38,398 nt of DNA from Jannaschia seosinensis (GCF_001408515.1 NZ_CYPR01000161.1:1-38398), one strand, 5' to 3'. Shown: positions 1-8,468, counted from the first letter of the stretch. Numbers and translations: made by a program. Notes: generated by a model not told the origin, from the letters alone.

Positions 1-219
1 GCGATGGACCTCGCGATCGCCATCCAGCCAGCCGTCGATGATCCCGGTGAACCCGTCCAGCTTCGGCCGCTTCACGGGCGCCGTTCGCCGGTATCCTGGA
101 GGAATCGAGAACGCCAACATCTTCTGAACGCTGTCGCGCGAAATCCCGAAGTGATGCGCCGCCGCCCGCTGGCTCATGCCCTCCGCACAGGCCAATCGCA
201 CCTTACGATACAAGTCCAC
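1..219 (-). CDS. istA: IS21-family transposase IstA, N-terminal part (cut by window edge)
   Basis: The first 73 codons of an IstA transposase, which together with the IstB ATPase moves IS21 elements. The frame is read on the minus strand from a GTG at 219 and is open to base 1. The protein begins VDLYRKVRLACAEGMSQR and continues with a helix-turn-helix (about residues 14-33, GMSQRAAAHHFGISRDSVQK), then an IPPGYRRTAPVKRPKL segment typical of this IstA subgroup. The GTG start is chosen because family members begin with the same DLYRKVR motif. The gene is intact as far as it can be seen, so the element may still encode active transposase. The catalytic DDE domain is beyond the window. Confidence 0.88.
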   Translation of the reverse strand, partial: MDLYRKVRLACAEGMSQRAAAHHFGISRDSVQKMLAFSIPPGYRRTAPVKRPKLDGFTGIIDGWLDGDREVHR

Positions 220-262
220 GGTGAAAATCCTCCCGCCCTCCCTGCCGCCAGAGAGGGTAAAG

Positions 263-329
263 GTGGACGACTTTTACGCCGCCCGCAGCAGGCTCATCCC
301 GCCGCTACCGTGGCAGACTTTTGCACCGC
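263..329 (-). repeat. Two IS21 terminal repeats (21 bp, direct)
   Basis: Bases 263-283 and 309-329 match at 17 of 21 positions; on the minus strand both read GGCGGnnnAAAAGTCnnCCAC. Multiple short repeats inside each terminus are characteristic of IS21-family elements, where they serve as transposase binding sites. They lie between the istA start and the inferred outer end. Confidence 0.75.
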
Positions 330-336
330 CGTTCTC

Positions 337-605
337 ACCCAGCCAGTAGCGGGTTGCCCAGCCATGCGGAGAAGATGCCTTCCCGGCAGATCAGCGTCTC
401 GGATCCGCATGTGATACCAATGTTCGTCGAGTTTCTGGGCAGCACGTTGTGCCCTTGAGGTGGCTACTGCAGCCGACCTCGTGCGGAGCGAATACTTGAT
501 CCGGCTTACGTTGTAATGTTGGGACAGATCGCTCGGGACCCGACGTGAGAAGTAAAAGATTCCCTGTTTCACAAATGTGAAAGGGGCAGGCTTAGTCTCC
601 AGCAT
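337..605 (-). pseudogene. Tyrosine-type integrase, N-terminal fragment disrupted by IS21
   Basis: A minus-strand frame starts with ATG at 605 and encodes about 89 residues before the IS21 terminus. The sequence (TFVKQGIFYFSRRVPSDL, then YSLRTRSAAVATSRAQRAAQKLDEHW) is the N-terminal DUF6538/arm-binding region of phage-type site-specific integrases. It would be followed in an intact protein by a core-binding domain and the R-H-R-Y catalytic domain, none of which is in the window. The start lies 63 bp beyond the 3' end of tRNA-Thr and is read away from it, the usual layout of an island integrase at its attachment site. The remainder may lie on the far side of the IS. Confidence 0.75.
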
Positions 606-667
606 GGTCTACGGCTCCAGCTCTCATTAGCAAAACTGAAGGGAGACAGGAGGTTACCTGTTGGGAA

Positions 668-743
668 TGGTGCCCCCAGAGAGACTCGAACTCCCGACCT
701 ACTGATTACAAATCAGCCGCTCTACCAGCTGAGCTATAGGGGC
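668..743 (-). tRNA. tRNA-Thr(TGT), with encoded CCA
   Basis: The minus strand folds as a complete tRNA. The acceptor stem GCCCCTA pairs with TGGGGGC (one G-U pair). The D arm is AGCTCAGCTGGTAGAGC, the anticodon loop TTTGTAA has anticodon TGT, and the T arm contains GGTTCGAG-like GAGTTCGAGTC. The discriminator is A at 671 and CCA is encoded at 668-670. TGT decodes ACA and related threonine codons. The 5' end is only 8 bp from the stop of the permease gene on the same strand, so it may be read through from there. The integrase remnant at the 3' side suggests the tRNA 3' end is an attachment site. Confidence 0.97.
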
Positions 744-751
744 ACGGGTGA

Positions 752-2416
752 TCACCTAGCCGTGTCTGCCCGCGCGAGCAAGAGGACGGATGCAAGGCCG
801 ACGCCGGCGATGACGAGCGCGGCGGGGGCCGCCTCCGACAAACGCTCGAGCGAGGCCTGATCGTAGACGCGGGTAGCCAGCGTATTGAAACCGAAGGGCC
901 GCAGCAGGAGCGTTGCCGGAAGCTCCTTCATCGCATCGACAAAGACCAGCAGCAGCGCCATCGCCACGGAGCTGCGCATCAACGGCAGATGCACCGCCAG
1001 CAGCGTCCCTCCCGGTCCTCGCCCCAGCGAGCGCGCCGCCAGCGGAAGGGCGGGCGGAATACGCCCCAGCGCCGCGTCGGCGGCCCCCTGCCCGATCGCG
1101 TAGAACCGCACGACATAGGCATAGACAAGCGCGGCCATCGAGCCGGTAAGGATCAGGCCCGGATCCCAGCCCGTCACGGCCAGAATTCCATCCGCCACCC
1201 GATTGTCCAGCGCCGCCAGCGGGATCAGCACGCCGAGCCCCAAGACCGCGCCCGGCGCGGCATATCCCACCGTCGTCACCGGCAGCAGCATGCGCGGCAG
1301 GGTCCGGCCCGCCAGCCGCACACCGTAGGTCATGAAAAGCGCAAGGCCCACGGTCAGCAGCGCCGCCGCCCCCGCGACGGCCACCGTGTTCCAGATCGCC
1401 CGCGCCAGTCCCGGCGCCAGCCAGCTGTCCGATGCCGTCACCGAATGCCACAGCATGACGCTGGCGGGGAAGACGAAGCCCAGAAGCGGCGGCACCGCAC
1501 AGGCCGCGACCGCCGCCCAGGCCGCGCCGCCCGTCAGGCGCGTGCGGGTGACGGGGCGTTGCGCCCGGGCCGCCTGCCAAAACCGCCGCCGGGCGCGCGA
1601 CCGCCGCTCCAGCCAGATCAGCGCGGCGATCAGCACGAGGATCACGCAGGCGATCTGCGCCGCGCCGCCCGCATTTCCTCCCGATAGCCAGACCGAGAAG
1701 ATACCCGTGGTCAGTGTCTGCACCCCGAAGTAATCGACCGTGCCGAAATCGTTGACGCTCTCCATCATCGCGACGGCACAGCCTGCCGCGATGGCCGGAC
1801 GCGCTAGCGGCAGCCCCACGCGCAGAAACCGCCGCCACGGCCCCGCGCCCAGCGCGCGCGCCACCTCGTAGCCCGCGCCCGATTGCTCCGAAAACGCCGC
1901 GCGCGACAGAAGATAGACGTAAGGATAGAGCGTCAGCCCCAGCACCGCGATCGCTGCGGGTAGCGAGCGGATATCGGGAAACCAGTAATCGGCCGCGTTG
2001 CGCCAGCCGAAGGCCGCCCGCATCGCAGTCTGAACCGGCCCCGCATAGTCGAGGAAATCCACCAGTGCATAAGCCCCGACATAGGCCGGGATCGCCAAAG
2101 GCATCAGCAGCGCCGAAGCCAGCCATCGCCGCCCCGGAAAGTCGTGCATCGCGACAATCCAGGCTGTTCCCGCGCCGACGAAGGCCGTCACCACGCCCAC
2201 GCCCGCCATCAGGATAACCGTCGTGCGCAGGTAGCGCGGCAGGACCGTCGACCACAGATGCGGCCAGATGTTCTCGGTCGGAAAGGCGGCCATCCAGAAC
2301 ACCGCGACGATCGGCACCAGAACCAGCACCGCGATGATTACGGCGCCGACCGACCAGAGGTCGGGGCGCAGACGTGCCTGCCGCACGCGCGGTGCCTGAG
2401 CGGAAGCGTAGGACAT
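752..2416 (-). CDS. fbpB: Iron(III) ABC transporter permease, FbpB/AfuB type (two fused permease domains)
   Basis: A 554-residue inner-membrane permease with about 12 hydrophobic segments, made of two binding-protein-dependent permease domains in tandem (about residues 50-270 and 330-545). This fused arrangement is typical of the FbpB/AfuB/ThiP group; the motif LPLAIPAYVGAYALVD in the first half is characteristic of the iron(III) branch. In the second half the coupling region reads AARSLGRGPGGTLLAVHLPLM. It would work with a periplasmic iron-binding protein (FbpA) and an ATPase (FbpC), but neither is adjacent. The start is the only reasonable ATG; no strong Shine-Dalgarno sequence is visible. 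tRNA-Thr follows 8 bp after the stop. Thiamine or another substrate cannot be excluded from sequence alone. Confidence 0.85.
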   Translation of the reverse strand: MSYASAQAPRVRQARLRPDLWSVGAVIIAVLVLVPIVAVFWMAAFPTENIWPHLWSTVLPRYLRTTVILMAGVGVVTAFVGAGTAWIVAMHDFPGRRWLASALLMPLAIPAYVGAYALVDFLDYAGPVQTAMRAAFGWRNAADYWFPDIRSLPAAIAVLGLTLYPYVYLLSRAAFSEQSGAGYEVARALGAGPWRRFLRVGLPLARPAIAAGCAVAMMESVNDFGTVDYFGVQTLTTGIFSVWLSGGNAGGAAQIACVILVLIAALIWLERRSRARRRFWQAARAQRPVTRTRLTGGAAWAAVAACAVPPLLGFVFPASVMLWHSVTASDSWLAPGLARAIWNTVAVAGAAALLTVGLALFMTYGVRLAGRTLPRMLLPVTTVGYAAPGAVLGLGVLIPLAALDNRVADGILAVTGWDPGLILTGSMAALVYAYVVRFYAIGQGAADAALGRIPPALPLAARSLGRGPGGTLLAVHLPLMRSSVAMALLLVFVDAMKELPATLLLRPFGFNTLATRVYDQASLERLSEAAPAALVIAGVGLASVLLLARADTAR

Positions 2417-2502
2417 GCCCCGGGCGCTAGAGGATTGCCGTTTGCCTGTCCAGCGGGCCCCGTCTATCTGTCGCCGGTCATCAAGGATGCGGGGGCTGCG
2501 CT

Positions 2503-3381
2503 TTGGAGATCGCCATACATCTGGGCGCGCATTGCACCGACGAGGACCTGATCGTCCAGACGCTCCACCGCGACGAGTTCCTCAGGCGGGAGGCGGGCTT
2601 CACGATCCCCGCGCCGCGCCGCTTCCGTCCCGCGCTGCGCCATGCATTGCAGGAGGACGGAGACGATCTGTTGCCGGGTGCGTCGAATTCGCTTGTCGCG
2701 GAGCTTCTGGAGGGCGTGGAAGGGCGACGCCTGATCCTGAGCTATGAGGGTTTTCTCGCAGCGCGCCGGACCGCGTTCTCGCAGGCCACGATATATCCCG
2801 AAGCGGCCGTGCGCTGTGCCCGGCTGCGCGACCTGTTTCCCGGCCACGAGGTATCGTTCCTGATGGGCATCCGCAATCCGGCGACGCTGATCCCCGCTGT
2901 GTTCGAGGCGTCTTCGGAGGAGGATTTCGTCACGTTCATCGCCGGACTCGACCTGTCGGCGCTGGCTTGGTCGGATACCGTCGGCGCGATCCGCGAGACT
3001 TGCCCCGACGTGCCGCTGACGCTTTGGTGCAACGAGGACCTGCCCCTGATCTGGCCGGAATTGCTGCGGGCGACGGCCGGCCTGCCGCTGCGCGGGCCGG
3101 AGCGTCTGGAGGGGGAGTTCGCGATCCTCGAACGGATCATGACGCCGGAGGGCCTGACCCAGCTGCGGGACCACCTGCGCGTCAACCCGCCCAAGCGCCC
3201 GATCGCGCGCCGCCGGATCGTCAGCGATTTCCTCGCCGAACATGCCGATTCGGCCGAGATCGCACCCGAGATCGACCAGCCCGGCTGGGGCGCGGAGGTG
3301 ATCGCGGGGCTTTCGGAGAATTACGAGGCAGATGTCGCCCGGCTCACGACGCGCGGCGACATCTCGTTTTTGGCGCCCTGA
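2503..3381 (+). CDS. Conserved hypothetical protein, diverged sulfotransferase-like
   Basis: A 292-residue soluble protein with a TTG start at 2503 and no better start nearby. The beginning (EIAIHLGAHCTDEDLIVQTL) has the shape of the P-loop region of bacterial sulfotransferase-like proteins, which read IHxGAHKTGTTxLQ. The middle segment EVSFLMGIRNPATLIPAVFE resembles the family's IRNP(x)4-P motif. The Lys/Arg and GT(T/S) residues that bind the 5'-phosphosulfate of PAPS are replaced (CTDED), so sulfotransferase activity is doubtful. The assignment is inference from motif shape only. It is divergent from the permease gene with 86 bp between them, and is followed by GapR on the opposite strand. 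Confidence 0.7.
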   Translation: MEIAIHLGAHCTDEDLIVQTLHRDEFLRREAGFTIPAPRRFRPALRHALQEDGDDLLPGASNSLVAELLEGVEGRRLILSYEGFLAARRTAFSQATIYPEAAVRCARLRDLFPGHEVSFLMGIRNPATLIPAVFEASSEEDFVTFIAGLDLSALAWSDTVGAIRETCPDVPLTLWCNEDLPLIWPELLRATAGLPLRGPERLEGEFAILERIMTPEGLTQLRDHLRVNPPKRPIARRRIVSDFLAEHADSAEIAPEIDQPGWGAEVIAGLSENYEADVARLTTRGDISFLAP

Positions 3382-3414
3382 CCGCTCCGGCCCGGCAAAG
3401 ACGCGGTTCCGGCC

Positions 3415-3693
3415 TCAGCTCATGCCGAGCGCTTCCTTGTACATCTCCAGCACGGCCTCTTCCTCGGCCACGTCATCCGGCTCCCGCTTGCGCAACGCGA
3501 CGACCTTGCGCATGACCTTGGTGTCGTAGCCCCGGCCATTGGCTTCGGCGAAGACTTCCTTCACCTGCTCGGCGATGTCCTTCTTCTCCTGCTCCAGCCG
3601 CTCGATCCGCTCGATGAACTGGCGCAGTTCGTCTGCGGTGACGCGATAGGTGTCGGCCGGGCCGTCGCCCTCGACCACGTGAAGATCTGCCAT
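3415..3693 (-). CDS. gapR: GapR-type nucleoid-associated protein (DUF2312)
   Basis: A 92-residue protein of the DUF2312 family, whose studied member is Caulobacter GapR. That protein is a small DNA-associated clamp that prefers overtwisted DNA ahead of replication and transcription and assists topoisomerases. Visible hallmarks are the helical core DELRQFIERIERLEQEKKDIAEQVKEVFAEAN, followed by GYDTKVMRKVVALRKRE and an acidic C-terminal helix. An upstream in-frame ATG exists at 3705, but GGAGG lies a few bases before the ATG at 3693, so the shorter start (MADLHVVEG) is chosen. It is a single gene, convergent with its left neighbour. Confidence 0.92.
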   Translation of the reverse strand: MADLHVVEGDGPADTYRVTADELRQFIERIERLEQEKKDIAEQVKEVFAEANGRGYDTKVMRKVVALRKREPDDVAEEEAVLEMYKEALGMS

Positions 3694-3774
3694 CTGTCCC
3701 TCCATCCGTTTTTCTTGCTATGGCCCCTCGCGTAGCGTCGGGTCCGGCGCGATGCAACGCAGGAGGCAGGCGAC

Positions 3775-3990
3775 ATGGCGGCACTGATCTGGATCGGCGC
3801 GATCTTGTGCCTTGCGGGTCTCGGCGGACTCGTCTGGTGCATCTTCGTGGCCGCCGGCGCGCGGCGCGAGGGGCTCGAGGGTGAAGCGATGGAGGCGCGC
3901 CTGCGCGGTCTCGTGGCGTGGAATCTCGGGGCGCTCGCCGTGTCGGCCATCGGGCTGATGCTCGTGGTGACGGGCGTGATCCTCGGCTGA
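3775..3990 (+). CDS. Small two-helix membrane protein, unknown function
   Basis: A 71-residue protein with two hydrophobic segments (about residues 3-25 and 48-70) joined by a charged loop (ARREGLEGEAMEARLRG). I do not recognise a named family; it looks like one of the small integral membrane proteins common in Rhodobacteraceae. AGGAGG is placed 8 bases before the ATG, a strong translation signal. The gene is divergent from gapR, with a short shared upstream region. Confidence 0.75.
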   Translation: MAALIWIGAILCLAGLGGLVWCIFVAAGARREGLEGEAMEARLRGLVAWNLGALAVSAIGLMLVVTGVILG

Positions 3991-4336
3991 CCTGCCCGCC
4001 TTGGCGCCCGATCCGGGAAATTACCCATGGGTAATTGGCGCAAGGCATTGTTTCGGCAGGACTGTTTTTCAGGGGTCGCGATGGTTGGCCCCTCTCCGGG
4101 GCCGCCCCGGCCGGAGCCGCCGCCCTGTCTTGGCGAGGCGATAACCGCTCACGCAAGATCAAGTCTTCGTGAATGGACGCCGCACGACGCTCCGGCTTGG
4201 CGCGGGTTAAAACTGGATCAAGCGGCGTGATGTCGCGGACGGCGGGTTTCCTCGCATTCCCTTCTCCCCGCGCACCCCTAACTTTCAGCGAGGATGGCGA
4301 CATCGCCGTCCAGACCGAATTAATGGGAGAACTCCG
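3991..4336. other. Intergenic region with a perfect palindrome
   Basis: There is no credible gene in these 346 bases. The region holds the 18-bp palindrome at 4019-4036 (listed separately) and the leader of the fasciclin gene, with GGGAGAA just before the ATG at 4337. I see no convincing sigma-70 promoter. A 67-codon open frame starting inside the palindrome lacks a ribosome binding site and family resemblance and is not called. Confidence 0.6.
4019..4036. repeat. 18-bp perfect palindrome, copy 1
   Basis: AATTACCCATGGGTAATT is its own reverse complement. The identical 18-mer recurs at 35084-35101. This copy is 29 bp after the stop of the small membrane protein and 300 bp before the fasciclin gene. 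It could be an operator or a site for a DNA-binding or DNA-modifying protein; its role is not known to me. Confidence 0.8.
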
Positions 4337-4819
4337 ATGATCCGCAGAACCTTCATGGCCCTTGCCGCGACCACCGCTTTCGCCGGCTCCGCCTTTGCTG
4401 CCGCCCACATGTCCAACATCGTCGAGACCGCGCAGGATGCGGGCAACTTCTCGACGCTGCTCGCCGCCGCCGAGGCCGCGGGCCTTGTCGAGACGCTGAC
4501 GGGCGAAGGTCCCTACACCGTCTTCGCCCCGACCGACGAGGCGTTCGCCGAACTGCCCGAGGGCACCGTCGACACGCTTTTGATGGAAGAGAACCAGGAG
4601 CAGCTGTCGAACATCCTGCTCTACCACGTGGTGCCGGGCTCCGTGATGTCGGGCGACCTGGCCGACGGAATGGAAGTCGAGGCCGCCAATGGCGGAACGC
4701 TGACGATCAGCACCGAAGGCGGCGTGACCGTCAACGGCGCGAGCGTGACCACCGCCGACATCGAAGCGTCGAACGGCGTGATCCATGTGATCGACACGGT
4801 GCTGATGCCCGACGGCTGA
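4337..4819 (+). CDS. Secreted fasciclin (FAS1) domain protein
   Basis: A 160-residue exported protein: signal peptide about residues 1-21 (positively charged start, hydrophobic core, cleavage near AFA-AAH), followed by one FAS1 domain. The domain shows the two family motifs, GPYTVFAPTDEAFAELP (about 75-91) and the downstream LLYHVVPG segment, and ends with the typical VIHVIDTVLMP. FAS1 domains mediate adhesion or surface interactions; single-domain secreted versions are common in alphaproteobacteria. GGGAGAACTCCG precedes the ATG. The gene is monocistronic, closed by a strong terminator at 4841. Confidence 0.93.
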   Translation: MIRRTFMALAATTAFAGSAFAAAHMSNIVETAQDAGNFSTLLAAAEAAGLVETLTGEGPYTVFAPTDEAFAELPEGTVDTLLMEENQEQLSNILLYHVVPGSVMSGDLADGMEVEAANGGTLTISTEGGVTVNGASVTTADIEASNGVIHVIDTVLMPDG

Positions 4820-4840
4820 ACCGCCGCGAAATCCTTACGG

Positions 4841-4867
4841 AAAGGGGCCGATCGCGGCCCCTTTTTT
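4841..4867 (+). terminator. Rho-independent terminator after the fasciclin gene
   Basis: A 9-bp stem AAAGGGGCC / GGCCCCTTT with loop GATCGC is followed by a T run (4862-4867). It lies 22 bases past the FAS1 stop. The A run on its left side could also serve the convergent PhzF gene in the other direction. Confidence 0.92.
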
Positions 4868-4887
4868 GTCAGTTTGGTTCGGATGCT

Positions 4888-5727
4888 TCAGACGTTTGCG
4901 GAGGCGGCATGGTCGCCGATCTCGATTTCCCCGCGAAGATAGGTCGCCGCCCGTCCGGTCAGCGTAACCGCCTCCTCCTCCAGCGTGCAGGTCGCCCAGC
5001 CGACGCGCGCCGAGATCTGCCGCGCCTCCAGCACCTTTTCCCCCAGCCGTTCCGCCCAGTACGGCGTCAGCACGCAATGCGCCGAACCGGTGAACGGATC
5101 CTCGTCGATCCCGGCGGCGGGCGCGAAGTAGCGCGAGACGAAATCACCCTCCTCCGCGGCCGGGGCCGTGCAGATCACCCCGCGCGACGCCCGATCCCCG
5201 CCCAGACGCGCAAGCGCGCGCATGTCCGGGGCCAGCGCGGCGATGTCGGCCTCCTGCTCGAACACGGCGAAATCGTCCCACTCGTCGGCCGTGTAATGTG
5301 CCCGCAGCACCGCATCCGGCGTCGCGCCAAGCGCGTCGGCCAAGCCCTCCGGCATTTCGACCGCGACCGGGTCGAGCCGGGGCAGACGCAGCGTCAGCGT
5401 ATCGCCGGCGCGGGTGACGGTGAGGCGGCCGGATTTGCGCGTCTCGAAAGCCACCTCGTCCAGCTCCGGGTGATCGTCCAGCACCACGCATCCCGATGCG
5501 AGCGTCGCGTGACCGCACAGCGCAACCTCGATCGTCGGCGTGAACCAGCGCAGCTCAAGGACGCCGCCCGTGCCGCGCAGGAACGCCGTCTCCGCCAGAT
5601 TGTTTTCGGCCGCGATGGCGAGGAGCGTCGCGTCCGGCAGCCATTCGTCGAGACGGACCACCGCGGCCGGATTGCCGGTGAACACCCCGCGGGAGAAGGC
5701 GTCGACCTGGCGTATCGGAAGTTTCAT
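4888..5727 (-). CDS. PhzF-family isomerase/epimerase
   Basis: A 279-residue PhzF-like protein, a family with a diaminopimelate-epimerase fold that includes the phenazine isomerase PhzF and many enzymes of unknown substrate. Motifs seen: VDAFSRGVFTGNPAAVV at the start, ENNLAETAF with Glu46 at the position of the PhzF catalytic glutamate, CGHATLAS at about 72-78, and GIDEDPFTGSAHC at about 206-218. No other phenazine genes are near, so this is not phenazine biosynthesis by context. The ATG at 5727 is preferred over one 7 codons upstream because AAAGGA lies 8 bases before it. Confidence 0.92.
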   Translation of the reverse strand: MKLPIRQVDAFSRGVFTGNPAAVVRLDEWLPDATLLAIAAENNLAETAFLRGTGGVLELRWFTPTIEVALCGHATLASGCVVLDDHPELDEVAFETRKSGRLTVTRAGDTLTLRLPRLDPVAVEMPEGLADALGATPDAVLRAHYTADEWDDFAVFEQEADIAALAPDMRALARLGGDRASRGVICTAPAAEEGDFVSRYFAPAAGIDEDPFTGSAHCVLTPYWAERLGEKVLEARQISARVGWATCTLEEEAVTLTGRAATYLRGEIEIGDHAASANV

Positions 5728-5882
5728 GTCACCCGTCCTTTGGTTCATTCAGTTCCGGCGCGGATATCAGGAAGCCGTGGTGACTTCATGCCGCCTTGGC
5801 CGCGTTTCGGGCATTGAGGCGGAGGGTCCGGAACCAGCCCTCGCCCATCAGGGTTTTCCCGCAGCGGCAAGGGAGAAGGCTC

Positions 5883-6098
5883 ATGGCAACGTATAGTGAG
5901 GGCGACAAGGTGAGCTGGAGCTGGGGCAACGGCACGGCCACCGGCAAGGTGCAGAAGGTCTATTCCAGCAAGATCACGCGCAAGATCGACGGCAGCGAAA
6001 TCACGCGCAACGGCTCGGACGACGATCCCGCACTCTATATCGAGCAGGAGGATGGCAGCGGGGTCCTGAAGCTGTCGAGCGAGGTTCACAAGGGCTGA
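5883..6098 (+). CDS. DUF2945 / HVA1-type Tudor-like small protein
   Basis: A 71-residue protein with the DUF2945 pattern: YSEGDKVSWSWGNGTATGKVQKVYS at the start (a short SH3/Tudor-like beta barrel), then a variable segment and LYIEQEDGSGVLKLSSEVHK at the end. The family occurs in many bacteria and fungi (hypervirulence-associated protein domain); its biochemical role is not established. The ATG at 5883 is preceded by AAGGGAGAAGG. An in-frame extension upstream has no family resemblance and is rejected. Confidence 0.88.
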   Translation: MATYSEGDKVSWSWGNGTATGKVQKVYSSKITRKIDGSEITRNGSDDDPALYIEQEDGSGVLKLSSEVHKG

Positions 6099-6125
6099 CC
6101 CGCCGCCACGGCGCAGAATGCTTCG

Positions 6126-6147
6126 GGGCCGGATACGCATCCGGCCC
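6126..6147. terminator. Hairpin between convergent genes
   Basis: A perfect 9-bp stem GGGCCGGAT / ATCCGGCCC with loop ACGC lies between the DUF2945 stop and the convergent maeB stop. There is no T run on either side, so it is a probable but unproven bidirectional terminator. Confidence 0.55.
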
Positions 6148-6176
6148 GTCGGAGGGCGGAGGGCCTTTGCGCGCCC

Positions 6177-8468
6177 TTACCCGTAATGCGCCACCGGCGT
6201 TCCGGCGAGGGCGGAGATGTTCAGAAGGCCCCGCGCCGTGATCGACGGTGTGACAATGTGGGCCTTGTTGCCCATTCCCATCAGGATCGGCCCAACCTCC
6301 AGCCCGCCCGCGCGCGCCTTTAGGATGTTGCGCGTGGCCCCCGCCGCGTCGGTGCCGGCGAAGACGAGGACGTTGGCCGGCCCCTCCATGCGCCCCCGAG
6401 GCAGGAACCGCGCGCGCAGATCGGCGTCGAGCGCCGCATCCGCGTTCATCTCGCCCTCGTACTGGAAATCAAGCGCCATCGCATCGAGCGCGGCGAGCGC
6501 GGCGCGCATGGTGCGCCCGGAATGGCTGTCGAGATTGCCGAACTGGCTGCCGGAGCAGAGCGCGACCTTCGGCTCCACCCCGAAGCGGCGGACGTGGCGG
6601 GCGCAGGCGAGGACTGTCTCGGCCACCTGATCGGGCGTCGGCTGTGCATGGACATGGGTGTCGGCGATGAAGAGCGGCCCCTCTTCGAGGATCATCAGCG
6701 ACATTGCCCCGACCGGGTGCAACCCGTCCTGGCCCAGCACCTCGGTCACATAGCGAAGGTGCCACAGGAATTGGCCGAACGTGCCGCAGATGAGGCTGTC
6801 GGCTTCGTTGCGATGCACCATCACGGCGCCGATCGCGGTGGTATTCGTGCGCATCACCGCGCGGGCCAGATCGGGTCCGACGCCGCGCCGGGCCATGATG
6901 TCGTGGTAGGTCTCCCAGTAATCCCGGTAGCGGGGGTCGTTCTGGGGGTTCACGATCTCCAAATCGCGGCCCGGCTCCATCGTCAGGCCGGCGCGGGCGA
7001 TGCGGGTGGCGATGACGTCGGGGCGGCCGATGACGATGGGCGTGTCGGTCGTCTCCTCCACGATGGCTTGGGCGGCCCGCAGCACCCGCTCGTCCTCGCC
7101 CTCGGCAAAGACGATCCGGCGCTGCGCCTGCGAGGCGGCGGAGAAAACCGGCCGCATGATGAGCGAGGAGCGGAAGACCGAGGCGTCGAGACCCTTCTTG
7201 TAGGCCTCGATATCCTCGATCGGGCGGCTGGCCACACCGGATTCCATCGCGGCTTTTGCCACGCTGCTGGCGACGACCCCCATCAGGCGCGGATCGAAGG
7301 GTTTGGGGATCAGGTAATCGGGACCGAAGGTGAGCTGCTCGCCCTGATAGGCGGCGGCGGCCTCGGCCGAGGTGGTCGCGCGGGCCAGAGCGGCGATCCC
7401 CTCGACGCAGCCGACCTTCATCGCCTCGTTGATCTCGGTCGCGCCGACATCGAGCGCGCCGCGGAAGATGAAGGGAAAGCACAGGACGTTGTTGACCTGA
7501 TTGGGATAATCCGACCGGCCCGTCGCGATGATCGCATCGGAGGCCGCGGCGCGGGCGACGTCGTAGGAGATTTCGGGGTTGGGATTGGCCAGTGCGAAGA
7601 TGATCGGCCGCGATGCCATGCGCGCGACCATTTCGGGCTTCAGGACGCCCGGCCCCGACAGGCCCAGGAACATGTCCGCTCCGTCGATCACGTCGTCCAG
7701 AGAGCGCGGCCCGCCGGGTTGGGCGAATTCGGCCTTTTGCGGGGTCATGTCCTCGGTCCGCCCCTCGTGGACGAGGCCCGCCAGATCGCACAGGAACACA
7801 TTTTCACGCCGCACGCCGAGCGTCACGAGCATGTTGAGGCAGGCGATCCCGGCCGCGCCGCCGCCGGTGGAGACGACCTTGATGTCGCGCCATTTCCGCC
7901 CCGTGAGGCGCAGGGCGTTGAGCGCGGCGGCGCCCACGACGATGGCGGTGCCGTGTTGATCGTCGTGAAAGACGGGGATGTTCATGCGCTCGCGGCAGAG
8001 CTTCTCGACGATGAAGCAGTCGGGGGATTTGATGTCCTCGAGATTGATCGCGCCGAAGGTCGGCTCCAGTGCGCAGACGATGTCGGCCAGACGCTCGGGG
8101 TCGCTCTCGTCCAGTTCGATGTCAAAGCAGTCGATGCCGGCGAAGGTCTTGAACAGGACGGCCTTGCCCTCCATCACCGGCTTTGAGGCGAGCGCGCCGA
8201 TATTTCCCAGCCCCAGAACCGCCGATCCGTTCGAGACGACCCCCACGAGGTTGCCGCGCGCGGTGTAGTCGCGGGCGCGCGCTTGGTCCGCATGGATGGC
8301 TAGCGAGGCCTCGGCGACGCCGGGCGAATAGGCGAGCGCGAGGTCGCGGCCGTTGGCGAGGGGCTTGGTCGCGCGGATCTCGAGCTTACCGGGCCGGGGC
8401 AGCCGGTGGTAATCGAGGGCGGCCTGGCGCTGCGCGGCCTGCGCGTCGTCGCTCGTGTGGTCGTTCAT
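6177..8468 (-). CDS. maeB: NADP-dependent malic enzyme (malic enzyme-phosphotransacetylase fusion)
   Basis: A 763-residue MaeB-type enzyme that decarboxylates malate to pyruvate, forming NAD(P)H in the cytoplasm. Domains in order: malic enzyme N-terminal domain (about 20-155, with [10 protein letters not shown] and [11 protein letters not shown]), NAD(P)-binding domain (about 165-410, with [16 protein letters not shown]), and a phosphotransacetylase-like domain (about 430-755, with [16 protein letters not shown] and [14 protein letters not shown]). In known MaeB proteins the C-terminal domain is regulatory (acetyl-CoA response) rather than a working transacetylase. Length matches the family. 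AGGAGG lies before the ATG. It stands alone between a convergent and a divergent gene. Confidence 0.97.
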   Translation of the reverse strand: MNDHTSDDAQAAQRQAALDYHRLPRPGKLEIRATKPLANGRDLALAYSPGVAEASLAIHADQARARDYTARGNLVGVVSNGSAVLGLGNIGALASKPVMEGKAVLFKTFAGIDCFDIELDESDPERLADIVCALEPTFGAINLEDIKSPDCFIVEKLCRERMNIPVFHDDQHGTAIVVGAAALNALRLTGRKWRDIKVVSTGGGAAGIACLNMLVTLGVRRENVFLCDLAGLVHEGRTEDMTPQKAEFAQPGGPRSLDDVIDGADMFLGLSGPGVLKPEMVARMASRPIIFALANPNPEISYDVARAAASDAIIATGRSDYPNQVNNVLCFPFIFRGALDVGATEINEAMKVGCVEGIAALARATTSAEAAAAYQGEQLTFGPDYLIPKPFDPRLMGVVASSVAKAAMESGVASRPIEDIEAYKKGLDASVFRSSLIMRPVFSAASQAQRRIVFAEGEDERVLRAAQAIVEETTDTPIVIGRPDVIATRIARAGLTMEPGRDLEIVNPQNDPRYRDYWETYHDIMARRGVGPDLARAVMRTNTTAIGAVMVHRNEADSLICGTFGQFLWHLRYVTEVLGQDGLHPVGAMSLMILEEGPLFIADTHVHAQPTPDQVAETVLACARHVRRFGVEPKVALCSGSQFGNLDSHSGRTMRAALAALDAMALDFQYEGEMNADAALDADLRARFLPRGRMEGPANVLVFAGTDAAGATRNILKARAGGLEVGPILMGMGNKAHIVTPSITARGLLNISALAGTPVAHYG

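Larger units (their letters stand above)
1..336 (-). mobile_element. IS21-family insertion sequence, one end
   Basis: The end of an IS21-family element enters from the left edge. Seen: the start of an IstA-type transposase reading leftwards, and outside it two copies of a 21-bp motif (263-283 and 309-329). On the minus strand the element would begin TGAGAACGGCGG at 336, a TG terminus as is usual for IS21 ends. The outer boundary at 336 is inferred from this terminus and from the point where integrase homology stops. The rest (istA remainder, istB, other end, target duplication) lies outside the window. Confidence 0.8.

Noticed and set aside
4027-4230. 67-codon frame starting in the palindrome
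   Set aside because: No ribosome binding site and no family likeness; the ATG is part of the palindrome core CCATGG.
6522-8186. A 554-codon plus-strand frame opposite maeB
   Set aside because: Antisense of a recognised enzyme with Gly/Asp/Val-rich, motif-free translation.
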